DNA of 64,000 nucleotides from 20CM-2-65-7 sp963830455. Its GTDB lineage: Bacteria; Gemmatimonadota; Gemmatimonadetes; Gemmatimonadales; GWC2-71-9. Position 1 is the stretch's first letter. Every line of letters begins with the position of its first letter. The notes under the pieces were generated by a model, which made no database searches, was not told the DNA's origin, and worked only from the letters and a program-made list of their open reading frames with translations. The stretch is from contig CAWHMT010000002.1 in NCBI GenBank assembly GCA_963830455.1, positions 186,001 through 250,000 on the forward strand, in the 5' to 3' direction. Positions 1 through 8,474 of the stretch are shown piece by piece. The position numbers and the translations under genes are program-made.

Positions 1-2
1 TC

Positions 3-824
3 CAGCAGGCCGACCGGATGGTGATCCCCGGGACGAGCTTCATGTACCCGGACACGTCGTACTGGATGGATCCGGCCCGGACCATGAACAGCCCGTCGGA
101 GACGATCATCTTTTACTTCGCCCCCGACAGCGAGACCACGCGCGCGGACGACTATGTCCTGTACCGGCAGGTGAACGCCTCGCCCCGCGAAGTACTCGGG
201 CGCAACGTGCTGGCGGTCACCGGGGTGCCGTTCTTCCGCTATTACCGCACCGACAATTCCGGGGGGCCGGTCGTGCTCCTGCAAATCCCCGGTGCTCAGG
301 TGCCGCTGATGCACAGCGCAAAGGTCCACCTGTCGCTGGCGGATACGAGCGTTGCCGCCCGCATCGACAGCATCCGCGCCGTCCAGGTGAGCTTCGCCGT
401 CACCAACGGCATGACGGGGACCGCGGAGCGCAAGCGCACGGTGCAGCGCCTGATCCGGTTGCCCAACGCCGGCTTGCGCAACAAGAAGATCTGTGGTGAC
501 GAGCCGCTGGTGGGGAGCGTCGTCTTCAACGCGGTCTACGTGGCGCTGCCGGCCGGTGAGCCGGCGGTGAACCTGACGTGGCTCCCGGCGACGGACGAGA
601 ACTCCGGCGAGAAAGACGTGGTGAGTTACGTGATCTGGCGCCGCCTCGCGGCGGATATCGACTGGGGCGAGCCCTATCTCAGCATCCCCGCCGGCAGCCC
701 CAGCTACATCTATACCGACGCCGACGTCGAGCGGGGAACGAGCTACGTCTATGCCTTGGCCGCCCAGGACTGCACACCTCGCACGTCCAACGCGGTCTCG
801 AGTCCTCAAGTCAATGTGCCCTAA
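3..824 (+). CDS. PilW-like minor pilin, C-terminal part with fibronectin type III-like domain (5' partial)
   Basis: The reading frame is open to the left edge of the window, so the N-terminus, including any prepilin leader, is missing; the first methionine seen (base 18) is probably internal. The visible 273 residues are beta-rich. The last ~90 residues (from about ANLTWLPATDE onward) look like a fibronectin type III domain, with the usual Trp/Leu core, a 'SYVIWRR' strand and the 'GTSYVYALAA.D' terminal strand. Position 28 nt upstream of two PilX-N-type proteins and shortly before PilV/PilW/PilX genes suggests a minor pilin or pilus-associated adhesin exported by the type IV pilus machine. 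The PilW assignment rests on context and general look; the FN3 call is the firmer part. Confidence 0.6.
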   Translation, partial: QQADRMVIPGTSFMYPDTSYWMDPARTMNSPSETIIFYFAPDSETTRADDYVLYRQVNASPREVLGRNVLAVTGVPFFRYYRTDNSGGPVVLLQIPGAQVPLMHSAKVHLSLADTSVAARIDSIRAVQVSFAVTNGMTGTAERKRTVQRLIRLPNAGLRNKKICGDEPLVGSVVFNAVYVALPAGEPAVNLTWLPATDENSGEKDVVSYVIWRRLAADIDWGEPYLSIPAGSPSYIYTDADVERGTSYVYALAAQDCTPRTSNAVSSPQVNVP

Positions 825-852
825 GTCACTGTACCCTGAACCGGAGTCTCAG

Positions 853-2691
853 ATGGTCTGGAGTCACATGCGCAAGAACGAGCACGGTGCCGCCCTCGTG
901 GTGGTCCTCCTCATCCTGGTGGGCGTCGCGGCCATGGTGGCCGCCGCAGCGGTCATCGGGGCCAACACGGGTGCGATCAACAAGTACCACAGCCGCATGA
1001 CCGTGCTCGAAGCGGCGGCGGACGCCGGGATCGACGAGGTCCGCTCGGCCGTCAACGCGAATAAGGCCATCTATCCGGATACCGGCTACGTGACGCGCGA
1101 GAGCGGGGCCGCGGTCTACGCCGCGGACGGAACCGTCATCCCCAACGTCCGCCGCTGGCTGTATCTCGGCCCGAGCGGCGTGACCAGCGGCCAGTACGGC
1201 ATGTTCGGCAGCGTCGTGGCCGTGGTCGAGGACGCGCAGGGCAACCGCATCGTGCACCGGGGCGACATCTATCAGGAGAGCTTCGCGAAGTTCGCCTACT
1301 TCACCACGGACGAGAGCGGCATCATGTTCGCCGCCGGCGACCAGCTGTTCGGTCCCGTGCACAGCAACGACGTGATCACCCTCGCCAGCGGTAGTCCGAA
1401 GCCGACCTTCTGGGGTCCGGTGTCGACGGCCCAGACGATCAGCAACCGCAGCAACGGGGTGTTCAAGCAGGGCTACACCGAGCACGCCGCGGCGATTCCG
1501 ATGCCCTCGACGGCGGATCTGGCCAAGCTGCAGACCCAGGCGGCGATCGGCAACACGGCGATCGTGGGCACCACGGGTGGCGCCCTCGGCGAGGCGACCA
1601 CGCGCATCGAGTTCATGGCGCTCGATCTGAATGCGGACGGCGATTCGACCGATGAGAATGAAGGATTCATGAGGGTGTATCAGGCGCCGGCGGCAAGCGC
1701 GTGGTATGTCGTCGCCCATACGTTCGGCTACGCCGGTACCGGGGTGAACAACGGCGCGCGCAACTCCCCCAACTGCGGGCACTCCGTCACGGGCGGTACC
1801 GCGAACCATGGTGCTTTCTTCGTCACATTCGAGAAGCACTTGGCGGCGTGGCCGGCAGGCACTGACTCCAAGACGAACGCCCCGACGCTGGCGAATGGTC
1901 AGGTGCAGCGTCGCTGCTTCCTCGGGGGCTCGGATATCCTCTATGCCGACGCCGCCAATCCCAACGGCCGGTTCATGGCCGTTGACCCTGCCGGCCGCGG
2001 CGGCTGGGTGTTGTACCCGGGGATCGTCAGCCCGTTGCTGGCGGGACGGCCTGACGCCGCCTATCTGTGGCCGATCACCCGCGACCTCAACGCGAATTTC
2101 AAGGGCGTGATTCACGTGACCGGGAAAGTCGCGGTCAGCGGCCGCCTGCGTGGCACGGTGACGGTCGCGGCGACGTCCGACATCTACATCGCGGACGACA
2201 TCACTTATATGACGAACCCGGGTGCACCCGGGCGCAACTGTCGCGACATGCTTGGCCTGTTCAGCGCGACGGACGTCCTGGTCTCCGATAACTGGCTCAA
2301 CGATCCGATCCCGCCGCTCCAGGGGCTCGCGAACGTGACGTGGGATGAGTCCAAGGACGAGTTCATCCACGCCGTCGTGTTGGCGTTGGACAATTTCGGA
2401 GTCGAGAACCACACCACCGGCCCGACCAACTCGGAGAAGTGCGAATCCACGAACTGGGGCCGCGGCTGTCTGTATCTGACCGGCGGCATGATCCAGCGGG
2501 CGCGTGGTGCGGTCGGCACCGCCGGCGGCACGGGTAACCTCAAGCGGTACTCGTACGACGCCTGCGGGATGGAAAGCCCGCCGCCCTACTTCCCGACGAC
2601 CGGCCGGTTCTCGCGTGGGCACTTCTACGTCGTGGAGCCCACGGGCTTCAATATCTCGGAGTACTGGCCGCTGCTGGTGGCTGGACACTAG
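853..2691 (+). CDS. Large PilX-N-type pilin-like protein, copy 1
   Basis: About 612 residues. After a short basic start (MVWSHMRKNEHG) comes a long hydrophobic helix (AALVVVLLILVGVAAMVAAA) and then 'YHSRMTVLEAAADAGIDE', which resembles the start of PilX minor pilins (small-residue helix, R-M, then the AAEA-type amphipathic helix). The canonical Glu5 of major pilins is absent, as is common in PilX. Start 853 is chosen because CGGAG lies 6 nt upstream; ATG 868 is an alternative. The ~550-residue remainder is a Gly/Asn/Thr-rich, probably beta-solenoid or adhesin-like ectodomain with several cysteines (for example NSPNCGH, SEKCES, RGCLYLT, ATDACGM-like). It is far longer than ordinary PilX (~150-200 residues). 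A near-identical second copy lies 213 nt downstream. Likely an exposed pilus-tip or surface protein; its ligand is unknown. Confidence 0.75.
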   Translation: MVWSHMRKNEHGAALVVVLLILVGVAAMVAAAAVIGANTGAINKYHSRMTVLEAAADAGIDEVRSAVNANKAIYPDTGYVTRESGAAVYAADGTVIPNVRRWLYLGPSGVTSGQYGMFGSVVAVVEDAQGNRIVHRGDIYQESFAKFAYFTTDESGIMFAAGDQLFGPVHSNDVITLASGSPKPTFWGPVSTAQTISNRSNGVFKQGYTEHAAAIPMPSTADLAKLQTQAAIGNTAIVGTTGGALGEATTRIEFMALDLNADGDSTDENEGFMRVYQAPAASAWYVVAHTFGYAGTGVNNGARNSPNCGHSVTGGTANHGAFFVTFEKHLAAWPAGTDSKTNAPTLANGQVQRRCFLGGSDILYADAANPNGRFMAVDPAGRGGWVLYPGIVSPLLAGRPDAAYLWPITRDLNANFKGVIHVTGKVAVSGRLRGTVTVAATSDIYIADDITYMTNPGAPGRNCRDMLGLFSATDVLVSDNWLNDPIPPLQGLANVTWDESKDEFIHAVVLALDNFGVENHTTGPTNSEKCESTNWGRGCLYLTGGMIQRARGAVGTAGGTGNLKRYSYDACGMESPPPYFPTTGRFSRGHFYVVEPTGFNISEYWPLLVAGH

Positions 2692-2878
2692 ACTGGGTGG
2701 GCACTAAAACCTGACTGGGCATTAGAACCAGTTCTAATGCCCAGTCAGGTAAAACTGACAGAACACTAGAACTGACTGGACATAGAACACAGACAAATGG
2801 GAGCTGGAGACTAAAACTGGCTGGACATCAAAAAACTGACTTGACACTAAACACCCTGCTGATGGCTGGACACTAAAG
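2678..2878 (+). repeat. Degenerate array of ~18-nt repeats derived from the 3' end of the upstream gene
   Basis: The 213-nt gap between the twin genes is filled with about ten variants of a word like TGGCTGGACACTAAAAC: near 2678, 2694, 2711, 2731 (inverted), 2755, 2773, 2799, 2818, 2837 and 2863. The first unit is the end of the upstream gene itself (last codons Val-Ala-Gly-His-stop, GGACACTAG). The last unit repeats the gene end almost exactly (CTGCTGATGGCTGGACACTAAAG). Most units carry a TAG or TAA after 'ACAC' or 'GCAT'. The array looks like iterated slippage or duplication of the stop-codon region. It is not CRISPR-like: units are diverged and there are no uniform spacers. Confidence 0.75.
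2709..2750 (+). repeat. Perfect 20-bp inverted repeat (hairpin) in the array
   Basis: Arms 2709-2728 and 2731-2750 are exact reverse complements with only CA (2729-2730) between them. Each arm is one array unit, so the hairpin arose from one unit inserted in reverse. There is no U-tract (AAAACTG follows), so it is not a standard rho-independent terminator. In RNA it would form a very stable stem between the two pilin-like genes and could protect or separate their messages. Confidence 0.8.
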
Positions 2879-2904
2879 CGCCCGTCAAACGGGAGACTTC
2901 ATAT

Positions 2905-4734
2905 ATGCGCAGTCGCATGCGTAAGAACGATAAGGGTGCCGCCCTCGTGGTGGTGCTTCTCATTCTGGTGGGCGTGGCGGCCATGGTGGCCGCTGCAGCG
3001 GTCGTCGGCGCGAACACCGGCGCGATCAACAAGTACCACGACCGCATGAGTGTGCTCGAAGCGGCGGCGGACGCCGGAATCGACGAGGCCCGCTCGGCCG
3101 TCAACGCCAACAAGACGATCTACCCGGATACCGGCTACATCACGCTCGAGAGCGGCGGTGCGGTCTACGCCGCCGACGCAACCGTCATCCCCAATGTCCG
3201 CCGCTGGCTGTATCTCGGCCCGAGCGGTGTGACGACCGGCCAGTACGGCATGTTCGGCAGCGTCGTGGCGGTGGTCGAGGACGCGCAGGGCAACCGCGTC
3301 GTGCACCGGGGCGACATCTATCAGGAGAGCTTCGCGAAGTACGCCTACTTCACCACGGTCGAAGGCGGCATCTTGTTCGCCGCCGGCGACCAGCTGTTCG
3401 GTCCCGTGCACAGCAACGACGTGATCACCCTCGCCAGCGGTAGTCCGAAGCCGACCTTCTGGGGTCCGGTGTCGACGGCCCAGACGATCAGCAACCGCAG
3501 CAACGGGGTGTTCAAGCAGGGCTACACCGAGCACGCCGCGCCGATTCCGATGCCCTCGACGGCGGATCTGGCCAAGCTGCAGACGCAGGCGGCGATGGGT
3601 AACACCGCAATCGTGGGTGACCTGCTCGGCGCCGCCGGTGAGGCCACCACCCGCATCGAGTTCGTGGCCCTGGACTTGAACGCCGACGGCGATTCCACCG
3701 ACGCGAACGAAGGCTTCATGAAGGTCTACCGGGCCCCCGGCGCGAATGCGTGGTGGGTGGTGGCCCATACCTTCGGCTACGCCGGTACCGGGGTGAACAA
3801 CGGCGTGCGCAACTCCCCCAACTGCGGGCACACCGTCACGGGCGGCACCGCGAACCACGGTGCTTTCTTCTACACGTTCTTTAATCACTCCGCGGCGTGG
3901 CCGGCAGGCACTGACTCCAAGACGAACGCCCCGACGCTAGTGGGCGCCGGCGTCCAGCGCCGCTGCTTCCTCGGGGGCTCGGATATCCTCAATGCCGACG
4001 CCGCCAATCCCAACGGCCGGTTCGTGGCCAATGACGGCCGCGGAACCTGGCAGCTCTGGCCGGGCGTCGTCAGCCCGCTGCTCGCGGGACAGCCGGATGC
4101 GGCGTATCTGTGGCCGATCAACCGCGAGATCAACCCGAATTTCAAGGGCGTGATTCACGTGTCGGGCAGAGTGGCGATCAGCGGCCGCCTGCGTGGCACG
4201 GTGACGGTCGCGGCGACGTCCGACATCCTCATCGCGGACGACATCACCTATATGACGAACCCGGGCGCGCCCGGGCGCAACTGCCGCGACATGCTCGGCC
4301 TGTTCAGCGCGACGGACGTGCTGGTCGTCGACAACTGGATCAACGATCCGATCCCGCCGCTCCAGGGGCTCGCGAACGTGACGTGGGATGAGTCCAAAGA
4401 CGAGTTCATTCACGCCGTGGTGCTCGCCCTGGACAATTTCAGGGTCGAGAATTACAACACCGGCCCGGCCAACTCGGAGAAGTGCGAATCCACGAACTGG
4501 GGCCGCGGCTGTCTGTACCTGACCGGCGGCATCATCCAGCGTACCCGCGGCGCGGTCGGCACGACGGGGGGCACCGGTAACCTGAAGCGGTACTCGTACG
4601 ACTTGTGCGGGATGGAGAGCCCGCCGCCCTACTTCCCGACGACCGGCCGGTTCGCTCGGGGCCACTTCTACGAAGTGGAGCCCACCGGCTTCGCGATCTC
4701 GGACTACTGGCAGCTGCTCGTCGCCGGACACTAG
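2905..4734 (+). CDS. Large PilX-N-type pilin-like protein, copy 2
   Basis: 609 residues and collinear with the preceding gene over its whole length. It has the same basic start (MRSRMRKNDKG), hydrophobic helix, 'EAAADAGIDEARSAVN' helix and C-terminal 'GHFYEVEPTGF...LLVAGH' end. GGGAG lies 9 nt before the ATG. Differences are scattered (for example the AGDLLGAAGE and NDGRGTWQLWPG segments), but bases 3374-3540 are identical to 1325-1491 without a single change, which suggests recent gene conversion. Product probably a surface or tip component of type IV pili or a pseudopilus, like its twin. A strong terminator follows at 4755-4790. Confidence 0.75.
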   Translation: MRSRMRKNDKGAALVVVLLILVGVAAMVAAAAVVGANTGAINKYHDRMSVLEAAADAGIDEARSAVNANKTIYPDTGYITLESGGAVYAADATVIPNVRRWLYLGPSGVTTGQYGMFGSVVAVVEDAQGNRVVHRGDIYQESFAKYAYFTTVEGGILFAAGDQLFGPVHSNDVITLASGSPKPTFWGPVSTAQTISNRSNGVFKQGYTEHAAPIPMPSTADLAKLQTQAAMGNTAIVGDLLGAAGEATTRIEFVALDLNADGDSTDANEGFMKVYRAPGANAWWVVAHTFGYAGTGVNNGVRNSPNCGHTVTGGTANHGAFFYTFFNHSAAWPAGTDSKTNAPTLVGAGVQRRCFLGGSDILNADAANPNGRFVANDGRGTWQLWPGVVSPLLAGQPDAAYLWPINREINPNFKGVIHVSGRVAISGRLRGTVTVAATSDILIADDITYMTNPGAPGRNCRDMLGLFSATDVLVVDNWINDPIPPLQGLANVTWDESKDEFIHAVVLALDNFRVENYNTGPANSEKCESTNWGRGCLYLTGGIIQRTRGAVGTTGGTGNLKRYSYDLCGMESPPPYFPTTGRFARGHFYEVEPTGFAISDYWQLLVAGH

Positions 4735-4754
4735 GGCAGTTACGATCCACGTGT

Positions 4755-4790
4755 GAGCCCCCGCGAGACCAAGCGGGGGCTCCTTTTTTT
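4755..4790 (+). terminator. Rho-independent terminator
   Basis: Stem GAGCCCCCGC (4755-4764) pairs perfectly with GCGGGGGCTC (4773-4782) around an 8-nt loop and is followed by CTTTTTTT (4783-4790). It ends the transcript of the twin pilin-like genes. Confidence 0.93.
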
Positions 4791-4867
4791 GCCCGTCTGC
4801 CGTTTCCGGCACCGGGCTGCGCTGTTTCGATTACCGGCGACGCGCGCGGTTGACCATTGTGAGCGCC

Positions 4868-5239
4868 ATGCGCCCACCCAGCCCCCACCTTCGCGGCACC
4901 GGGATGACGATCGTCGAAGTACTCGTTGCCATGACCCTGCTGTCGATCGGACTACTCGCGGCCGCGGCCACCGCCGCCGCCGTCACCCGGATGCTCGGTC
5001 GGGCGCACCGGGCGGCCGCCGCGGCCACCGGGGCGGCGGACCGGCTGGAGCGATTGCGATTCTCCGCCTGTCACGACGCCTCGGGCGGCACCGACGTCAA
5101 TCCTCAGTTCCAGCTGACGTGGTCGCACTCACAGACCGGCCGGCACAGTCAAATCGTGCTGGTGGTCGCGCGCTACCAGAGCGCGCCGGGCCGCTGGCGC
5201 GCCGACACGTTTGCAACGGAGGTCCCGTGTCAACTCTGA
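4868..5239 (+). CDS. PilV-type prepilin (type IV pilus minor pilin)
   Basis: 123 residues from ATG 4868 (a TTG at 4850 would add six residues; neither has a convincing ribosome-binding site). A class III leader ends in 'RGTG' followed by MTIVEVLVAMTLLSIGLL: cleavage after Gly leaves Met1 with Glu at position 5, the classic PilD-processed prepilin motif. The hydrophobic helix is followed by a short variable domain with one Cys (FSACHDASGG). Overlaps the next gene by 13 nt, so the two are translationally linked. PilV-type proteins prime pilus assembly at the inner membrane together with PilW and PilX. Confidence 0.8.
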   Translation: MRPPSPHLRGTGMTIVEVLVAMTLLSIGLLAAAATAAAVTRMLGRAHRAAAAATGAADRLERLRFSACHDASGGTDVNPQFQLTWSHSQTGRHSQIVLVVARYQSAPGRWRADTFATEVPCQL

Positions 5240-6093
5240 GGCTGGGTCGCCAGCCGCACGGGTTGACGCTCGCCGAGCTGGCCGTCGCCATTGCGCTGCT
5301 CGGTATCGTGGCTGCGGGCATTCACCGCATCGTCGTGAGCGGCCAACGCGTGTATCGCGTCCAGGCTGAACGGATGGATCTGCAGCAGACTCTGCGAGTC
5401 GCAGCGCACCTCCTGCCCGCCGAGTTCCGCGAGTTAGACGCGACCGACGGCGATATCCTGGGGATAGGGTCAGACTCTATTCGCTTCCGTGCCATGCGGC
5501 AGCTTGGGTTTCTGTGTGCCGGCGCGTCACTCGCAACGACTACCCTCCTCGCCATCGCGCGGGACCCGACGTTTGGGCTGCGCGACGGCAACCCAGCGAC
5601 TGACTCACTGCTCGTGTACGACGCAGGCGCGGATGCGTGGCTCGTGGGCAGTATCATCTCGGCGCAGGATGCGAGCTGCGGCCCACCCGATCGCGTCCCC
5701 CCCCCGCGCTCCGCCCGGCTCGTTCAGGCACGTCTCACACTCCGCCCTGGATCAGGGGATGGGACCAGAACGCTGCCGGAGGGAAGCCCCGTGCGGTGGT
5801 TCGAACCCGTCACCTACCTGCTGTATCAGGCGAGCGACGGCAGGCACTATATCGGGCAACGCAGCGGCGGTGATCTGCAGCCGGTCATCGGGCCGCTAAC
5901 ACCACGCGGTTTCGAGCTGCGCTATTACGATGCGGCGGGGGATGTCACCCACGACCCGCGGCGCGTCGCCGCGATCGAGATCCGGGTGCGCGGCCGCTCG
6001 ACACAGCCGGTGCGAGCCTCGACGGGGGGCCTCACGCGACTGACTGACAGCCTCGTGACGCGCGTGGCCCTGCGCGGCACTCCTCAGCCGTGA
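5227..6093 (+). CDS. PilW-type prepilin
   Basis: 288 residues. The GTG start at 5227 overlaps the upstream gene and is preceded by ACGGAGGT. The leader ends at 'QPHG' and the mature protein starts LTLAELAVAIALLGIVAAG: Glu5 and the hydrophobic helix are present, so it should be cut by prepilin peptidase. The remaining ~250 residues are a PilW-like periplasmic or pilus-surface domain ('RFRAMRQLGFLCAG', 'TYLLYQASDGRHYIGQRSG', 'RGFELRYYDAAGDVT'). Sits between PilV- and PilX-type genes in the usual minor pilin order. Confidence 0.8.
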   Translation: MSTLRLGRQPHGLTLAELAVAIALLGIVAAGIHRIVVSGQRVYRVQAERMDLQQTLRVAAHLLPAEFRELDATDGDILGIGSDSIRFRAMRQLGFLCAGASLATTTLLAIARDPTFGLRDGNPATDSLLVYDAGADAWLVGSIISAQDASCGPPDRVPPPRSARLVQARLTLRPGSGDGTRTLPEGSPVRWFEPVTYLLYQASDGRHYIGQRSGGDLQPVIGPLTPRGFELRYYDAAGDVTHDPRRVAAIEIRVRGRSTQPVRASTGGLTRLTDSLVTRVALRGTPQP

Positions 6094-6587
6094 CCGCCTC
6101 CCACCTCGATCGTCGCGGCGTGGCCTTGGCGGTGGCCGTCTATGCCCTGGTCGTCGTAATGGCCTTGGTTGGGGCAGTGTTCATGGTCGCCACGACGGAG
6201 CAGCGCATGGCGGAGAGCATGCGGGGCATCTACCGGAGCTTCGCTCTCGCCGAGGCGGGAGCCTATGAGACCATCGCAGCGTGGAACCAACCCCTGAACG
6301 CGCTCCAGACCTATCCGCGCGACTCGATCTTGCTGGAGGTACGGCGCGCTCCCCTGGGACCCGGGTCGTTCAGTGGAACGGTCCGGAGGCTCAACGCAGA
6401 CCTTTTCCTTATTGTTGTAAGCGGGACGGCGGTGGGTGGTGTTCAGTCTCGGGTCGGCGTGCTCGTCCGGCAGCCTGCGGCTGTCCAGGATTGCGACACC
6501 AATTCTAACTGCTCTGTTGATAATGACTTGCAGGAGCTGACCTCGCCCGCGCCCCTTCGGTCACGTGGTTGGAGTTACCTGTTTTAG
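6090..6587 (+). CDS. PilX-type minor pilin
   Basis: 165 residues. The GTG start lies in the GTGA overlap with the upstream stop. N-terminus 'RRGVALAVAVYALVVVMALVGAVFM' followed by 'TTEQRMAESMRGIYRSFALAEAGAYE', which matches the PilX N-terminal signature (E/Q-RMA...R...A..LAEAG). Glu5 is missing, as is typical of PilX. The short C-terminal domain has a Cys pair (DCDTNSNCS). Last gene of the minor pilin run; a new promoter follows before pilM. Confidence 0.75.
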   Translation: MTASHLDRRGVALAVAVYALVVVMALVGAVFMVATTEQRMAESMRGIYRSFALAEAGAYETIAAWNQPLNALQTYPRDSILLEVRRAPLGPGSFSGTVRRLNADLFLIVVSGTAVGGVQSRVGVLVRQPAAVQDCDTNSNCSVDNDLQELTSPAPLRSRGWSYLF

Positions 6588-6645
6588 TTCGCTAACCTTA
6601 AGGCTAGTCAACGTTTGCTGTCCTCGCCTCAAGTAGCTTCGAGGA

Positions 6646-6674
6646 TTGACAGGATAAGGGCCGAGGCCTATTGT
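6646..6674 (+). promoter_or_regulatory. Sigma70-like promoter of the pilMNOPQ operon
   Basis: TTGACA (6646-6651), a 17-nt spacer and TATTGT (6669-6674), which is 4 of 6 to TATAAT. The pilM ATG is 41 nt downstream of the -10 box. The 128-nt gap 6588-6715 holds nothing else that I recognise. Confidence 0.65.
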
Positions 6675-6715
6675 AGTTTGCCCTTGCCCTCATCTTGTCT
6701 CTATCCAAGGCGACA

Positions 6716-7768
6716 ATGGCGCTCTTTGGGCTCTTTGGCGGCAAAAAAACCTCGGTTGGCTTGGATATCGGGTCGGGCATCATCAAGCTCGTCGTGGTGG
6801 ACCATGGCGGCAGTGAGCCCGAACTCACCAAGGTGGCCACGACTGAGGTAGCAGCCGACGCCATTGTCGAAGGCGAGGTCATGGACCCCGGTCTCGTTTC
6901 CGACGCAATTCGGGGTTTGTTCGATGCCGCCGGCGTCAAGCGCAAATCCGTCGTAACCGCCGTCGGTGGCCGCGACGTGATCGTCAAGAAGATCCAGATG
7001 GATCGCATGAAAGAGGCGGATGCCCGCGAAGTGATTCGCTGGGAAGCCGAGCAGCACGTGCCCTTCGACATGGCGAACGTAGAGCTGGATTTCCAAGTCC
7101 TCGATCCCGACGCCGACGGACTCCAGATGAACGTCCTGCTCGTGGCGGCCAAGCGCGAGCTGGTCGAAAGCCGTGTGGGGCTCCTGGGCGAGGCCGGTCT
7201 TGAGCCATCCATCATCGACGTCGACGCCTTCGCCATTCATAACGCCTTCGAGCTGAACCACCCCGATGCGATGCAGGGCGTCGTGGGTCTTGTGAACATC
7301 GGTCACGAAGTCACCAACGTGAACATCCTCGAAGACGGCATCCCCGTGCTGACGCGTGACCTCTCCGTCGGCACGCGGCGCTTCCGAGAGGATCTGCAGC
7401 GCGAAAAAGGTCTCGCCAGCGAAGAAGCCGAAAAGGTCATTCAGGGGGCGTCGCAGCATCCCGATCTCGCCGGCTACGTGAGCGCGCGGGGCGAGGAGAT
7501 CGCCGTCGGTGTCGAGCGTGCGGCGGCCTTCCTCGCGACCGCGTCGCGCTCGGCGGGCGGCCTGTCGCGAGTCTACACGACCGGCGGAGGCGCGCGCATC
7601 CCGGGCCTGAACGACGTGCTCGGCGCGCGGCTCAGAGTGCCGATCGAGCTGGCCAATCCGGTGCAGCGGCTGCGCGTGAAGGACGACGTGTTCGAGACGG
7701 TGCCGGTGGACGAAGTCGCCCCGTTGCTGATGCTCGCGGTCGGCTTGGCGCTGAGGCGCGCCGCATGA
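6716..7768 (+). CDS. pilM: Type IV pilus assembly protein PilM
   Basis: 350 residues of the actin-like fold family that sits on the cytoplasmic face of the inner membrane and binds the PilN N-terminus. Seen: 'VGLDIGSGIIKLVVVD' (phosphate-1 loop), 'VVTAVGGRDVIVKKIQM', 'EVIRWEAEQHVPFD' (PilM signature), 'IDVDAFAIHNAFE', 'LVNIGHEVTNVNIL' (phosphate-2) and 'VYTTGGGARIPGLNDVL' (adenosine motif). The start at 6716 is preceded by AAGG 5 nt upstream. First gene of a tightly overlapped pilMNOPQ operon. Confidence 0.95.
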   Translation: MALFGLFGGKKTSVGLDIGSGIIKLVVVDHGGSEPELTKVATTEVAADAIVEGEVMDPGLVSDAIRGLFDAAGVKRKSVVTAVGGRDVIVKKIQMDRMKEADAREVIRWEAEQHVPFDMANVELDFQVLDPDADGLQMNVLLVAAKRELVESRVGLLGEAGLEPSIIDVDAFAIHNAFELNHPDAMQGVVGLVNIGHEVTNVNILEDGIPVLTRDLSVGTRRFREDLQREKGLASEEAEKVIQGASQHPDLAGYVSARGEEIAVGVERAAAFLATASRSAGGLSRVYTTGGGARIPGLNDVLGARLRVPIELANPVQRLRVKDDVFETVPVDEVAPLLMLAVGLALRRAA

Positions 7769-8472
7769 TTGAGATAAACCTACTCCCAGGGAAGAGGAAG
7801 GTCGCCAAGGGTGGCGGGCTCAGCTTCTCGATGCCCGACTTCAAGGCGATCATCGCGCAGGTCAAGGATCCCTGGCTGATCGGGGCGGTGGTGGCCTGGG
7901 TGATCGTCGGTGCCGGCGGCGCGCTGCTCTTCATTACTGATCGCGCTCGCCTCGCGTCGGCCGAGGCGCGCCTGGAGGCGGTGAAGACCGAGAAGCGCCG
8001 CTACGACATCGTGATCGCGCAGAAACGCCAGGCCGAGAAGGTGCGCGATTCGCTGTTTTTCGAGATCACCGTGATTCGGAACATCGATGCCGATCGCTAC
8101 GTCTGGCCGCACGTCCTGGATCAGGCGACGAAAGCGCTCCCGCCCTACACGTGGATCACACGCGTCGCGGGGCAGGCTCCGGCGGTGCCGGCGCCCGGGC
8201 AACCCGGCCAGGGCGTCGCTGTTCCGCCGGATTCCGGCCGCGCGCCAGGCGTCCTGGTGTCGATCGACGGGCGCACCGTGGACATCCAGGCCTACACGAC
8301 CTTCCTGCGCCAGCTCGCCGCTTCACCCTGGTTCACCGACGTGACGCCTGCCAGCTCGCAGACGGTGATCGAAGGCGACCGTCCGGTCACGGCCTTCAAC
8401 GTGACGGTCCGCTATCGCGTGGCGGATTCGGTCTACATCCGCACGGTTCCTCTCGTGCAGGCGGTGAGGTAG
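7765..8472 (+). CDS. pilN: Type IV pilus assembly protein PilN
   Basis: 235 residues, starting in an ATGA overlap with pilM. The N-terminus MIEINLLPGKR carries the conserved I-N-L-L-P motif that docks into the PilM groove. One membrane helix follows ('PWLIGAVVAWVIVGAGGALLFI', about residues 36-57), then a periplasmic coiled coil ('RLEAVKTEKRRYDIVIAQKRQAEKV') and a ferredoxin-like periplasmic domain. A Pro-rich insert (VPAPGQPGQGVAVPPDSGR) lies in the periplasmic part. Pairs with PilO as the inner-membrane alignment complex. Confidence 0.93.
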   Translation: MIEINLLPGKRKVAKGGGLSFSMPDFKAIIAQVKDPWLIGAVVAWVIVGAGGALLFITDRARLASAEARLEAVKTEKRRYDIVIAQKRQAEKVRDSLFFEITVIRNIDADRYVWPHVLDQATKALPPYTWITRVAGQAPAVPAPGQPGQGVAVPPDSGRAPGVLVSIDGRTVDIQAYTTFLRQLAASPWFTDVTPASSQTVIEGDRPVTAFNVTVRYRVADSVYIRTVPLVQAVR

Positions 8473-8474
8473 CT

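Noticed and set aside
826..2688. Long minus-strand open frame (620 codons) opposite the first giant pilin-like gene, with similar ones at 2899-3888 and 3937-4812
   Set aside because: Arg/His/Val-rich shadow translations of a high-GC gene. The plus-strand gene has a ribosome-binding site, membrane helix and a conserved twin.
2709..2750. Rho-independent terminator
   Set aside because: Perfect stem but only a 2-nt loop and no T-tract; treated as an inverted repeat unit.
2678..2878. CRISPR-like array
   Set aside because: Units are diverged, 16-22 nt apart with no unique spacers, include an inverted copy, and derive from the neighbouring gene end; no cas genes.
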